Origin: Amaurobius ferox
Taxonomy: Eukaryota > Arthropoda > Arachnida > Araneae > Amaurobiidae
Assembly (NCBI GenBank): GCA_951213105.1
Contig: OX578136.1
Span: 76,001,437 to 76,065,436 of the forward strand
Direction: 5' to 3'
DNA: 64,000 bases
In this document: piece by piece, positions 23,236-35,849 of the stretch
How the letters are laid out: each line of letters starts with the position of its first letter
Position numbering within the stretch: position 1 is the first letter of the stretch
Notes under the pieces: model-generated
The model's input: the letters and a program-made list of their open reading frames with translations, nothing else
The model's database searches: none
Told to the model about the DNA's origin: nothing
Translations under genes and position numbers: made by a program

Positions 23236-23603
23236 ATTGGTGAAGAGGTGACTCGTTGAGCACCTTTTTTCTTATATGCAACTCTATTTGAATGGCAGAC
23301 GCCACTTCATTACAAAATTACTTGGTGAAACTCCAGAAAATAGCAGGTAGTTTCAGTCGGAAACCAATCTACTTTTAATGGTTGGTGAATGGAGGTGTGC
23401 GATTCCGATCTCTAAGGGAAATTTTTGGACCTTTGCTTCTCAAAATAACGCTATATTAAATGATCTGTGAGTGTATTATTTTTAATTATATTTGTAGGAG
23501 GGATATCTACCACAAGTATGTAATTAAACATTAATAAATTTCTTCACTTATTTATTTATAGTAAGCAAATATAGAGAAAATCTCTTTTAGAAACATTATA
23601 ATA
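23236..23603. other. No recognisable feature
   Basis: Spacer between the foldback structure and the Tc1 element. Confidence 0.5.
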
Positions 23604-25007
23604 CTCACAACTGAAATCGCATCACCATAAAGTTGTAGGTGTAGCTGTATATAAATCAGGCAGTGGAAACAGCAAGGCGAGATATGTAGATGATCAAAGT
23701 TTTGTTACGCATAGTGACGCAACACTTTGCCGAGCAGTATTAAAGCGTCAGGTTAAGGAGGAGTGATATTACAGCTAAATTGTAATGTCAATGGTTTCAG
23801 GTTGTAAAAATCATCATGTATGCCAAGAGTGCGTCGAAGTACTGCATACGTTTAGTTGTCGTCAAAGGAACGACAACAAATCATTGTTTTACGTGAGAGT
23901 GAGTTGAGCCTTCGCAGGATCGCTGAACTATTGGATCGTGATGTGAGCAACATTTCAACGCTGTGTGTTACGGTTCTTGAGAGACAACGAAACGAAACGA
24001 AGATCACGTAGGGGAGCTTCTAGGTGTACCACAATGCGTGAAGATCGTATGCTTCTGAGAAGTGTTAAGCGGGAGTCGTTTACCACAGCAAACGCATTAC
24101 AACAACATTTATCCCACACTACAGGTAACCTGATTTCGACTCAAATAATTCGAAACAGATTGCATGACGTAGGATTCTAAGGTAGACGACCTTTTTGACA
24201 TCTACCATTTCAACGTTTTCACCGGTTACGTCGCCTCCAGTGGTGTTAAATGAGTAGCAATTGGTCGACAGAATAGCAAAACATTCTGTTCAAGGATGAA
24301 TCACGATTCTGTTTCTGCATGCCAGATGGCCGTACTCGCGTATGGCGGCGCTTTCAACAACGCCACCAGGAAACTATTTCTATCAGTAGCCACACATCCT
24401 CCTAATTGTTATCATAGTTTGGGGTGATATAACATTTGGTGGATGAACACCTTTGGTCTACGTTTCTGACAGTATCACGACACAACGATACGTCTCTGAC
24501 ATAGGGAGACCTATGGTACAGCCATATCTGCCAACCAGGCCTGGACTGGTTTTTCAGCAGGATAATACCAGGCCATATACTGCACGGGTAACTATGAATA
24601 GTCTACAAGGTTTTGATATCTTGCTTTGGCCAGCATATTCTCCGGATTTGTCACCAGTTCAGCATATCTGGGACATCATAGGTCACCGATTAAGAGAACT
24701 CCCAATTTCAGCAAACCATGTTCAGTTGCATGTTCAGCCCAATTGCATGCTGTGAGGAATGCCATCCCTTAGCACACCATTGACCATCTCATTAACGAGA
24801 TGCCTCGTCCTGTTCAATCCTGCATAGCCGCTCGGCTCGTAGTGGGCCTATTCCATATTGATCTAATGTCAATAAAGTTCCATGCTTTCATTTTTCAGGT
24901 ATGATTTTTTAATCATTTTCATATCTCTATGTTACAATTATATTCTGTAAATTTCATAAGGATACATCAATTTCTTCCTGGTGTTGCGATTTTAGTTGTG
25001 AGCAGTG
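23604..25007 (+). mobile_element. Tc1-like transposon with both ends, inactive
   Basis: The inverted ends are CTCACAACTGAAATCGCATC at 23604 and the complement of CTCACAACTAAAATCGCAAC close to 25007, each followed inward by a CACC block. TA flanks both sides (23602-23603 and 25008-25009). The right end keeps the canonical CACTG-type terminus (CAGTG before TA), and the left has lost these bases. The length of 1,404 bp is near that of a complete Tc1 element. Confidence 0.85.
23810..24860 (+). pseudogene. Tc1-like transposase pseudogene
   Basis: Translation in shifting frames gives nearly the whole protein. The N-terminal HTH region (QQIIVLRESELSLRRIAEL) is followed by an open segment at 23965-24180 ending IIRNRLHDVGF. 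The first catalytic block is LFKDESRFCF (about 24290), and a frame at 24453-24755 carries FQQDNTRPYTARV and SPDLSPVQHIWD. Both Asp residues are kept, but the final catalytic Glu of the usual SPIEHIW block is Gln here. At least three stops or frameshifts separate the pieces, so it is dead. The family works as a TA-targeting cut-and-paste transposase. Confidence 0.9.
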
Positions 25008-25009
25008 TA

Positions 25010-26025
25010 TTATAGCAACATTGATGGCTGGTTTAGCGGATCATTTTATCAAACATGCATTCTTCAAATACGTATGATCAATTTATTTGTTTGTCCTACA
25101 TTGTATTGTATAACATTCGTTAAAAATTTTTTTTAACACACTGTCAAATTAGTTTCATTGTGAAACATTTTTTGAGATTTCTTTGCTGATAAAGAAAAGT
25201 TCGGAAGCAGAAACAACTTGATTTTCGAGTTAAGGAAATCCTTAATAAAAGATTTCATAAAGTCCCAATCTAAGACTGTTTACTTCTAAGGAAATTTTTA
25301 CGAGCTTCAAGGATCTCCAGCGGTTTATTCTTTAATCTTCAGAATTATAGGAAAGGGATTATCATTTTGGATGCAGATGCAAATTCTGTATGCATGTGTC
25401 CCCTTTATATTTCAAAAAGTAAATTTTAAACGTTATGTCTCTGTCTAAGAAGTTCTGGTGTGCATAAAGGAAAGAGTAAGGAACTAAAATAATTCTCCAA
25501 CCAAATCCGAGTGCTGTAAGTCTTAAATTAACAATACAGGCAATATAAATGCATAAGAAAGTCGAGTGGAGTCTTGGAGAATTTTGATTAATGGAAGAGG
25601 TTTTTTGTTTTTATGGCTGATTCAACATGTTACACAAATCTGCAGCTGTATTTTTATGAAAGAAATTGCGATCCATATACGTATGTACACATATGCTAAA
25701 AATTTTAGTAATAAGGTGAATAATCATGTTAATGTTATAATAGAAAGTTTGTCGAGTCCACTTCGATGATAAGAGCTTGCAAATCTGTCCCAGTAATTTA
25801 ATTGACAGAGCGTTTCCCTTTCGGTACGGAGTTTTGCGGTTAGAACCTCCCTTGAACTAGTTTCTTTTTAATGGAGCCCAAACAAACGAACTCTGAATGT
25901 TAGTTCAGTGATGTTAGAGGTCGGAAAGTGATTATAGTACGGATTCAGTGTCTATTTTAAATCAGGAAATCCATGACCACATAAGATGTTAAACTGGAGA
26001 AAAATAGTAGTATCAGGGGGAAACT
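25010..26025. other. No recognisable feature
   Basis: AT-rich spacer. The 67-residue open frame near 25566 has no recognisable motif. Confidence 0.5.
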
Positions 26026-26027
26026 CA

Positions 26028-26155
26028 GAAAAATAGTAGTAATCTAAGATAAAAATAGTAGTAATCTGAGATAAAAATAGTAGTAATCTGAAATAAAAAT
26101 AGTAGTAATCTGAGATAAAAATAGTAGTAATCTGAGATAAAAAAGTAGTAGAATT
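26028..26155. repeat. 22-bp minisatellite, about 6 copies
   Basis: The unit AATCTGAGATAAAAATAGTA plus GT recurs almost perfectly, with one unit reading TGAAAT and one TAAGAT. Confidence 0.9.
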
Positions 26156-26334
26156 GCACTACTGCAATTCTATCGTCAGCAAATGGTTCTGGTACGACGT
26201 TTGTACCGTTGCTTCTACCCCTCTTTTCTGATTAGGGAGACGCGCACCCATTAAAATGTTTTGGGTATTGTTATTGTATAAATTTTAACACATGCTTGGG
26301 ATGAGTATTAGAAGAAGGAACGATTTCCACACAA

Positions 26335-27290
26335 AAAAAAATTTGACGTGGGCAGCACATGACTTTCCTTATATAATGCAATGGATTTACTATTCTTACA
26401 GCACAAAAAAATAGGTTATCCTTATAGTAGATTATTATATTCTTTCCAAGATATTAAATTTTAGTCTATTAGTCGTGCTTTTCATTGATTTAGTGTCATT
26501 TTTATCCATTTGGCGAGATTTTCGTTAATTTGACAACATTTAGAAAAATCGTCAAGTTGGCGACATTCCGCTAAATTCGTCGCCAAAATCTCGCCAAGCG
26601 TTTTGGACGGAGAAATAAGTTATTTTTATAGCAGATAAATGACTATTGGCGTTCAAATACAAAAATGTTACTCAAAGTATATTTTCTCAAAAATGGAACG
26701 AGCTAGATCTACGAGAATGGTGTCACCAAATTTATCGCATGATATTACATATGAGAAGTGAACATGTTTCTCAACAGTTAATTTTTTTTTAATTTATGGT
26801 TTTTTGATAAATTTAGTTGAAAACTGCAATATCTCGAGAATGGTTCGTGCTAGCGTTCTAAAGTATATGCCAATTTTCTAAGGAAAAATTATATAAGGAC
26901 TGTCTATCATGCGTAATTTTATTAAAGGTTTTGATTTTTTGATGATTTTTTTTTAATTTCTCTCGAAAATTTAGGCGAGTTCTGAACATTCGATTGTGTT
27001 TAAAAACAATAGGCTTCCAGTATTAATGGCTTGTAATTTTTGTACCAAATTTCATTCACATCGCTCCATTCGTTCGTGAGTTATCGTCTCCACACATACA
27101 CACACACATACACACACACACACACACACATACACACAGACATCCAACCCAAAAGAGACAACCCAAAAATGTTCAATTCGTGATCAGGGAAGCTTAAAAC
27201 GTGATCTCCCGTCGAAAACTTGAATTCGAATTTTCGACTCCTTCACATTATTTTCCTTATACATTATACTATGTATATAAGGAAAGTAAA
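26335..27290 (-). repeat. Family B repeat, near full-length
   Basis: It begins GACGTGGGCAGCACATGACT and passes the block GCGAGATTTTCGTTAATTTG ... AAATCTCGCCAAGCG, an internal inverted repeat. It then runs through a (CA)n run at 27090-27140 and TCGAATTTTCGACTCC. It ends in a hairpin of CTTTCC/GGAAAG type (TTTTCCTTATAC and GTATATAAGGAAAG). No open reading frame. Orientation is opposite to the copies at 42.0 and 53.2 kb. Confidence 0.9.
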
Positions 27291-28853
<1,563 letters not shown>

Positions 28854-28854
28854 C

Positions 28855-29067
28855 AAATGGCCAGGCACTTGACTCTCATCATTCGCCTATACATCGGCCA
28901 GAACGTGAATCATTTAGCCGTCCTAGGACGTTGCCCCGGGGGGTGGCCGGAACACACTGCGCCCAACAACACAACATCCATGCCTTACGTGGGACTCGAA
29001 CCCACAACGCGGCGGTTGAACGATTGCTTGGAAACTTTCGCCTTGACCGGTCGACCACCGCGTCGGC
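28855..29067 (-). mobile_element. tRNA(Ser/Leu)-like SINE
   Basis: Minus-strand head: GCCGACGCGGTGGTCGACCG, then GTCAAGGC, resembling the D-arm of a class II tRNA (Ser or Leu). A perfect pol III B box, GTGGGTTCGAGTCCCAC, lies at 28990-29006. The remainder matches the copy at 32.6 kb through ATGGATGTT, GCCGTCC-type blocks and the CAAGTGCCTGGCCATTTG 3' end. The head borders a (GTAT)n microsatellite. Confidence 0.85.
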
Positions 29068-29250
29068 TGTTTGTATGTATGTATGTATGTATGTATGTAT
29101 GTATGTATGTATGCATGTATGTATGCATGCATGTGTGTATGTATGTATGTAATTTGCTATAACAAGCAGCACATTCGATATGCACACTTTTCAGAAATGA
29201 ACTGCCGCCTGAATTCGCCTTGACCGCTCGACCACCGCGTCGGCTGTGTG

Positions 29251-29284
<34 letters not shown>

Positions 29285-29372
29285 TGTATGTATGCATGCA
29301 TGTGTGTATGTATGTATGTAATTTGCTATAACAAGCAGCACATTCGATATGCACACTTTTCAGAAATGAACT
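29040..29372. repeat. Tandem duplication of SINE head plus GTAT microsatellite
   Basis: A unit of about 170-177 bp is present twice. It holds the SINE head end (GCCTTGACCGSTCGACCACC), a (GTAT)n run and a unique tail, AATTTGCTATAACAAGCAGC. The tails begin at 29151 and 29320. The second copy has only the terminal part of the SINE head. The duplication therefore postdates SINE insertion. Confidence 0.85.
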
Positions 29373-31019
29373 GTTTTTCATGGAATTTAAATTTCCTTTA
29401 TAATTAATGAAATTTGGAATTTAAACTAAAATTTCCATCCTTGACCCATAATTAAACGATACAATATGATGATTATCTCACTATGCTTAGCAGTTAGATG
29501 GTCGTCACCGAGTGTAACTTATCGTACATAGACACAAACCACGGGGCTAATTCTATTGGAGGCTTATTACTAATACTCGGATATTAATTTATTGAAGCCC
29601 CACTGTGATAATCCGCAATTATGAGGAATTGGGGATACTACGCTGTGACTCAGCGTGTATTATTTATTGAATCATCATTGTGGTAATCAGCCATGATGAC
29701 GCATTACAGATCCTAGCCGACATCCACGTAAAATTCTTGCCTAGATTAGGCATCGCCTAATAGGTCTTACGGAGTACTTACCTAAACCAATATACGTATA
29801 CTCATCGACAAAATTACGGAGCATCGGTCAATGATATTTTCCAATCTGGTTTTTACTCGTGCGAGATCGCAAGCTGGTTAACAAAGTCCTTCTGGATGCT
29901 TTTCTTTTGCACACTGCAGATTTACAATTATTTATTTCCCGTCTAATACCACACTATTTTCGTTGATTTGCTGCAAGTCATCGTGGGGATGTGTACTGTT
30001 TATTGGTTCATGCTCTTGTATTGGTTTGTCCCAATGTATTCACTGCATATAAAGTACCTTAATAAATGGATCAACACTTGTGAATGAAATTCTCAAAAAC
30101 ATATCGGACCTTGCGATATACTTCCTTAAGTGCTATTTGCTTACGTTTCTTATTGTTATAATAACATTTTCCTTAGCAATATCACTTTTAATCTAAGGTT
30201 GTGCAAAATAATTTCGTTGTATATTGGATTTGTTTATTTATTCTCTGCATATCATGATTAAAATATGACGCTGTCCTTTTGGGGAAATTGATGCATTTTA
30301 AATAAAAGAAGTTGATACTATGCATTAACTTACTTCAATTGCATTTACTTTATTATTTTCGGTTGCTGTTAGTAAAATGGTTCAAACTGAACCTTAGACG
30401 TCTTATGAATAGTTACTATGGAAAGTACTATTGAAAATGAAGCAAGAAAAAGATAAAATATTAGTAACACCAAGTAAGACGTTTTATATCTGTTTCCATT
30501 TCTTAATCTTTAATATTATTAAATCAAAAATAATAATTTGTATTCCGTTAAACACTACTTACCTCATTTGTTTACGATTTTTAATATTCTAATAACATTT
30601 TCCGTAGCAGTATCAACACTTTCCAAGTTTGGGCAAATTAGTACCCTTACATTTGATTAACTAAACAGTCTTTTACATGTTTCTAATTCTAATCTCATAA
30701 ATTTGGAATTGGCGCAGTAAAAGGAATAGAGGAAGAAACGAAGAAAATGTTATCACTTTTTAACGTTTCAGAAAGTCCACTTAGAATGACACAAAAATAG
30801 AAACCAATAAAAGTATCAACTTGTCCTGGTCTATCCTGTGTATTTATCATCTAAGAAATTTTTCATCATTGATGTAAAAAATTTTAATCTTGCATCATAA
30901 TCTCTACATACTTTTAGTTCAATATCTTCCTGAAATCGCTAGAAAATATTCCTTTGTGTTTAACTTTCAAAGTTAATTTTCTATTACCTTTCTCCTTTAG
31001 TAATTTAGCATATTGTTAC

Positions 31020-31091
<72 letters not shown>

Positions 31092-31570
31092 TATTAACTG
31101 ATATTCTGTGCGTTTAATTAGTGTCAAATTGATAAACCATCAAAGTCGGGATTTACATTTCAATAACTGTATCTGTGTGTGTGTGTGTGTGTCCTATGTA
31201 TTCAAATTTCAATGTGGATTTGAATTTGAATCATGAGCATTTACTTTATGTGTCAAACTATTAAATTTAGAAATTGCATTTAATCACATGCAAACTTGTC
31301 TGCAGCACTCATATCATCTGTAACATGTGTACAGATTTTTAAAAGCATTTACACAGTATGTTATGATACACAACTGTTTTAGGGTTTATGTAAGAGTGTT
31401 CTAGAAAAATTTAACTTTTAAATAATAAATAGTTAATAATTTTATGTATGGCTATAAAGCAGACTGCAATATAAAGCTTGTAAACTCCAATAATTTTTGA
31501 ACGAATAATGCCCGAGACCAAACAGCGCAATACATAATAATTAGAATGGATACACGTCAGTTTTAATAAA
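29373..31570. other. Mostly featureless, with a long TA microsatellite
   Basis: No supportable gene. (TA)n at 31021-31088 and (GT)n at 31170-31192. The remainder is AT-rich spacer. Confidence 0.55.
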
Positions 31571-31660
31571 CTATTAAATTAAAGACAACTAATCATAGGT
31601 TAAAAAGTCATTTAATAATATCACTCTTCTCGACGTATATAAGTTTATAAAGCTCAAGCA

Positions 31661-31688
31661 TTTCGGGCATCACCATGCTCTTCATCAG
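31661..31688 (-). other. Hammerhead-like core in Penelope-like terminus
   Basis: On the minus strand, CTGATGAA is followed by a stem GAGCAT/ATGCCC (one A-C mismatch), loop GGTG, and then CGAAATGC. This is the CUGAUGA-stem II-GAAA order of hammerhead ribozymes reported in Penelope-like elements. One extra A lies between core and stem II, and I could not find convincing stem I pairing, so activity is doubtful. The same layout recurs at 48.1 kb. Confidence 0.4.
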
Positions 31689-32571
31689 TGGCGAAAGGAA
31701 AATACAGTTCCCATAAATGCTTACATATAGGTCCAATTGGCAGGCAAAATTTACATATTCATTTACATGTTTACAATAATTACATTATATTATTTTTAAA
31801 TAATGTATTTAAGATTTCAATATTATTAAATACAAATACAATAAGAAAGAAGATTCATGACTAAAAAGTGTGTCGTTGAAGCTCAAATTACATGAAGAGG
31901 TAAAGTCACAGAAAACTATGTAAAGGTTTGACACGCGAGTCAAAAACGAGTCGCCAGGAATAACTTAGAGTCTGAACAGGATCAAAATTACAAATAAAAT
32001 CCCGGTGAGGATAAATAAACAGGGATTCATAAAGTAAAATATTACGTGGGTTATTGCAACTGATTAAAAGGAAAGTTTTTTCACACAATGAATGAAAATT
32101 ATCATTAATAACATACTGGGCAAGAGCCGTAGATAGTTTACTATTTTTTACATCACGATCCTGTTCAGCTAAACGGATATCGACAGTACATTTAGTACTG
32201 CCAATATAGAATTTGAAGTTATTATCAGGAGATGAGAGGGGGGGAGGAGGGGGAAATGTACACTGCAGTCTGGCATTTAAAGTTATTTTTTTCCCTATAT
32301 TTATCCGTCCGTATGCGATTAAATAACATTCGAATGAGCGAGTTTAAACACTTAAATTCATGCTAAAAACGATTAAGAGGACGAAAAATCGTTGGCTGAT
32401 ATGGAAAACTGGATTTATATGGCATAAGATCAGCAACAGGAATAAGGTTAGTATTAGAGTGAATAAAATTACTGCGAAAAGGCGGCCTCATGACAGAGGT
32501 TAAAGATAACATTAATTTCAGTAGCTAAAGTCGATATAGAAGAGCTAACGTTAAAGACACGATTAAAATAA

Positions 32572-32809
32572 TCTTTTTTTTCCAAATGGCCAGGCACTTT
32601 GACCTTCGTCATTCACCTTTATTACAGCGGCCAGAGTGTGAACCATTTAGCCGTCCATTGACGTTGCCCCAGGCGCACCAGAGGGGGGCGGATCACATTG
32701 CGCCCACAACACAAACATCCATGCCTTACGTGGGGCTCGAACCCACAACGTGGCGGTCGAGCGATTGCTACGGAAACGCTTGCCTTGACCACTCGACAAC
32801 CACGTCGGC
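32572..32809 (-). mobile_element. tRNA(Ser/Leu)-like SINE with 13-bp target duplication
   Basis: ACGATTAAAATAA occurs at 32559-32571 and 32810-32822, flanking the insert exactly. A T8 run next to the left duplication is the poly(A) tail of a minus-strand SINE. The head, at the right end, gives GCCGACGTGG and a B box GTGGGTTCGAGCCCCACG (32729-32746). It interrupts the Penelope-like coding region, so it is younger. The short plus-strand open frame across it is not a gene. Confidence 0.95.
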
Positions 32810-33590
32810 ACGATTAAAATAAGCGTTAAAAGAGGCTTCTTTAGAAGAAATTAGATGAGATGAGTTAGCAGGAATGCAAGAATTAATAAAAGTGGGTTTA
32901 CGAAAAACAGAGGTATGGAAATCAGGAGAGTTACAGGAAACAAGAACATCCAGGAATGGAAAAGAAAAATTAGACTCAACGGTAAAATTAATAGGGGTAA
33001 AAATCATGAACTCTATCCAAAAGATCAAGGAGGTCACTTACATTATGGTCCCAAATCATAAAAACATCATCAACACAACAGCACCATTGATTAGGTTTAA
33101 GTGTTAAGAATAGCAAAATCTCATTCTCGAGCTCTCCTGAAAAACAGCTTCAGCTGGAATGCCAGATAAGGGGCTACACATAGGGTACCTGAAGTTTGCA
33201 AATAAATACTATCGTGGAAACCAAAGTAATTAGTCTCCGCTACAATGTTTAATGCAGAAGTTATTTCGTCGATAGAGGGGATATTACAATTCTGACTTCG
33301 AAGATTTTTGGCAATAATATTAATAGCATTATTACCGGGAACACTAGGAAACAATGATACTACATCAAACCTGTGGAAAGTGCAATTTGGAACAAATTTA
33401 GTATTAAAAGGAAGTTTAATGAAATTTTCAGTTGAGCTAATAGAATAAAAATGATTATTAAGATACGGTTTAAGAAAATTAGCCAACGCTTTCTCTAAAC
33501 AATAAGTCGGGCCATTACATTTAGACACAATAGGACGCATGGGATTATTAACTTTATGTAGCTTAATTTGTCAAAAAAATTGGGGTAGTT

Positions 33591-34565
33591 GATGATAAGT
33601 ACGGAAAACTACCCCAAATTGTTGGACAAATTAAACTACATAAAGTCAAATATCCCATGCGTCCTATTGTATCTAAATGTAATGGTTCGTCTTATTTTTT
33701 AGAGAAGCCGTTGGCTAATTTTCTTATACAGTTGTTAATAAACATATTTATTCTATTAGCTCTACTGAAAATTTCATTAAACTTCTTTTTAATACTGAAT
33801 TTGTTCCAAATTGCACTTTCCACAGTTTTGATGTAGTATCTTTGTTCCCTAGTGTTCCCGTTAATAATGCTATTAATATTATTGCCAAAAAACTTCGAAG
33901 TCAGAATGGTAGTATTCCCTCTATCGACGCAATCACTTCTGCCTTAAACAATGTAGCGGATACTAATTACTTTGGTTTTCGCGATAGTATTTATTTGCAA
34001 ACTTCTGGTTCTCTCATGGGTAGCCCCTTATCTGACATTCCAGCTGAAGCTGTTTTGCAGGAGCTCGAGAACGAAATTTTGCCTTTCTTAACAAATAAGC
34101 CTAATCTTTGGTGCAATTATGCTGATCATGTGTTTATTATTTGGGATCATAATATAAGTGACTTCCTTGATCTTTTGGATAAAGTTAATGATTTTTACCC
34201 CTCTATTAATTTTAACTTTGAGCATGAGTATAATTTTTTTTTACCGTCCCGGATATTCTTGTTTCCTGTAACTCTCTTGGTTTTCATATCTCTATTTTTC
34301 GAAACTAATTCATGTATTTCTGCTAATTCATCTCATCCAATTTCTTCTAAAAAAGCCTCTTTTAACGCTTATTTTAATCATGTCTTTAACGTTTGCTCTT
34401 CTATATCGGCTTTAGCTACTGAAATTAACTTTATCTTTAACAGCGTTCATGAGGCCAAAAATTTTTACCCGTATTCACCGTAATGCTATTCAACTTAATA
34501 CTAACCTTATTCCTGTTGCTGACTTTATGTCGTATAAATTTAGTCTTTCATATCACCCGACGAAC
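33591..34565 (+). pseudogene. Penelope-like reverse transcriptase fragment, plus-strand copy
   Basis: The reading begins with KLHKVKYPMRPIVSKCNG near 33630 and, after a frameshift, is open from 33842 to 34483. It has MFPSVPVNNAINII, YLQTSGSLMGSPLSD, the active-site block NYADHVFIIWDHN (the second Asp of YADD replaced by His), then SSKKASFNAYFNHVFN. It is the mirror image of the adjacent minus-strand copy: the two meet at a short palindrome near 33580-33610 (TTGGGGTAGT and ACTACCCCAA), with arms of about 960 bp. The GIY-YIG part and the terminus are missing here. Loss of the catalytic Asp and the frameshift make it inactive. Confidence 0.88.
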
Positions 34566-35835
34566 CTAGAATTCAGGAGGCATATTAATATGACGGCCTA
34601 ACGGGGTTCATGCAGAGAACTGGAATAGGGTAGTACTGTGAATTGGGTTGCTTCATGGGGTCTTTGGGAGGGAAAAAGGGCGAGTGCTGAAAAAAAAACA
34701 AGCTCCGCCGCAAAAAGGATTGAGTAGCATTTCTCGTTTTTTAACGTTGAAATTCAAATTTTGCAAAAATCGTCTGCGCTAAAAGTTACTTTCTTTATAT
34801 TGCCACATTCTAAAAACTTAAGTACTGGACCTTCTAGTAGCCGCGTTTTCAAGTCACAGTTGAGGCGACTGGTTAACAAAATTGTTTATTTCAGTAGAAA
34901 ATTGCTGAAAGTCACCACCCCTCCACAATTTTCATTACATGAGTTACATTCGCGGGAATGGATTGACATATTTCTACACTAATAGTGTTCATTAACGGAA
35001 GTATTTGCGGATATCTAAAGCAACGCAGATTCAATGTTAAGAGATTCGCAAGAGAAATCAACAAGTGCAACGGCGAGGAACATTTATTAAATCATATCTC
35101 ATAGTGTTCCAATATCATGCAAAATTAAAAATTTTCTTTAATTATTCTAGACTCTTTATTTCCGGGTTATACATATCAAAACAATATGGAATGCAATGAA
35201 AACATAATTTCAACATCAAAATGAAACATTATCTTTAAAGTTTTATTTCATTGCAATCAGATAAAAATTGAAAAGGGGTATTATTTCATTTAATTTCACC
35301 TATGTTTCTTCAAATCCATAATAAATCATTTTAAATCTAAAAATACATTTTTATTGAAAATATGAGATCCTACATTTTAAAATTTCTATTCGTGTAATAT
35401 CAAATTATGTTTACGTTCAAAAATTGTATTTTTTAGTATTTTAGATATTTATTCCTTTCGCAGTGGATAAAAATAAAAGCATTCTGGATATCAAAGACTG
35501 CAAAAAGCATATAACCCTTTCCAATCAGTGTTCCAGATACTTATGAGATGAGATATTCGACGTATTTGTAAAGAAAAAAATTTATATATAAGCCATGATA
35601 CATTATTCCCTGGAATATTGTTACAAATGTGTTTCTGAAATGGATTCTTGTTCTCTCAATATAAGTATTTCTTCGAAATAGTTTTTCAATATATATATAT
35701 ATATATATATATGAAAGTTGCAAACAAAGAAGGAAGCATAGGATGGACCTGAAATTTTATTGATGGAAGGATACAGGTGAATGATATATATGATCCCAAA
35801 AACAGCGCGGCAGACTACGTACAAAGGGAGCTATG
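34566..35835. other. No recognisable feature
   Basis: The sequence holds a 73-residue open frame at 34761-34982 without a recognisable motif, and a short (TA)n run near 35690. No repeat could be assigned. Confidence 0.45.
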
Positions 35836-35849
35836 GTATATAGTCCGGT

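Larger units (their letters stand above)
31571..33590 (-). pseudogene. Penelope-like retroelement, minus-strand copy (RT plus GIY-YIG)
   Basis: Reading leftward, 33540-33121 encodes reverse transcriptase blocks (MRPIVSKCNGPTY, RFDVVSLFPSVPG, YLQTSG). Next, after a shift, comes the active-site block CVDDVFMIWDHN near 33060, in place of YADD. The later RT and thumb region reads LPFLDVLV-like SFPFLDVLVSCN, VFRKPTF and SSKEASFNAYFN (33037-32815). After an inserted SINE, the frame resumes to a GIY-YIG-type endonuclease region, FKFYIGSTKCTVDIRLAEQ, near 32220-32150, and CEKTFLLISCNNP (32088 downward). The terminal region (31600-31740) holds a hammerhead-like motif. Penelope-like elements copy RNA by target-primed reverse transcription, with GIY-YIG as the nicking enzyme. 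Frameshifts and the SINE make this copy inactive. Confidence 0.88.

Noticed and set aside
28990..29067. tRNA gene (Ser/Leu-like A and B boxes)
   Set aside because: It lies in a SINE repeated at 32.6 kb; acceptor stem and anticodon arm are not those of a functional tRNA.
34761..34982. 73-residue open frame after the Penelope-like fragment
   Set aside because: No similarity to the RT or GIY-YIG domains or to any other family I recognise.
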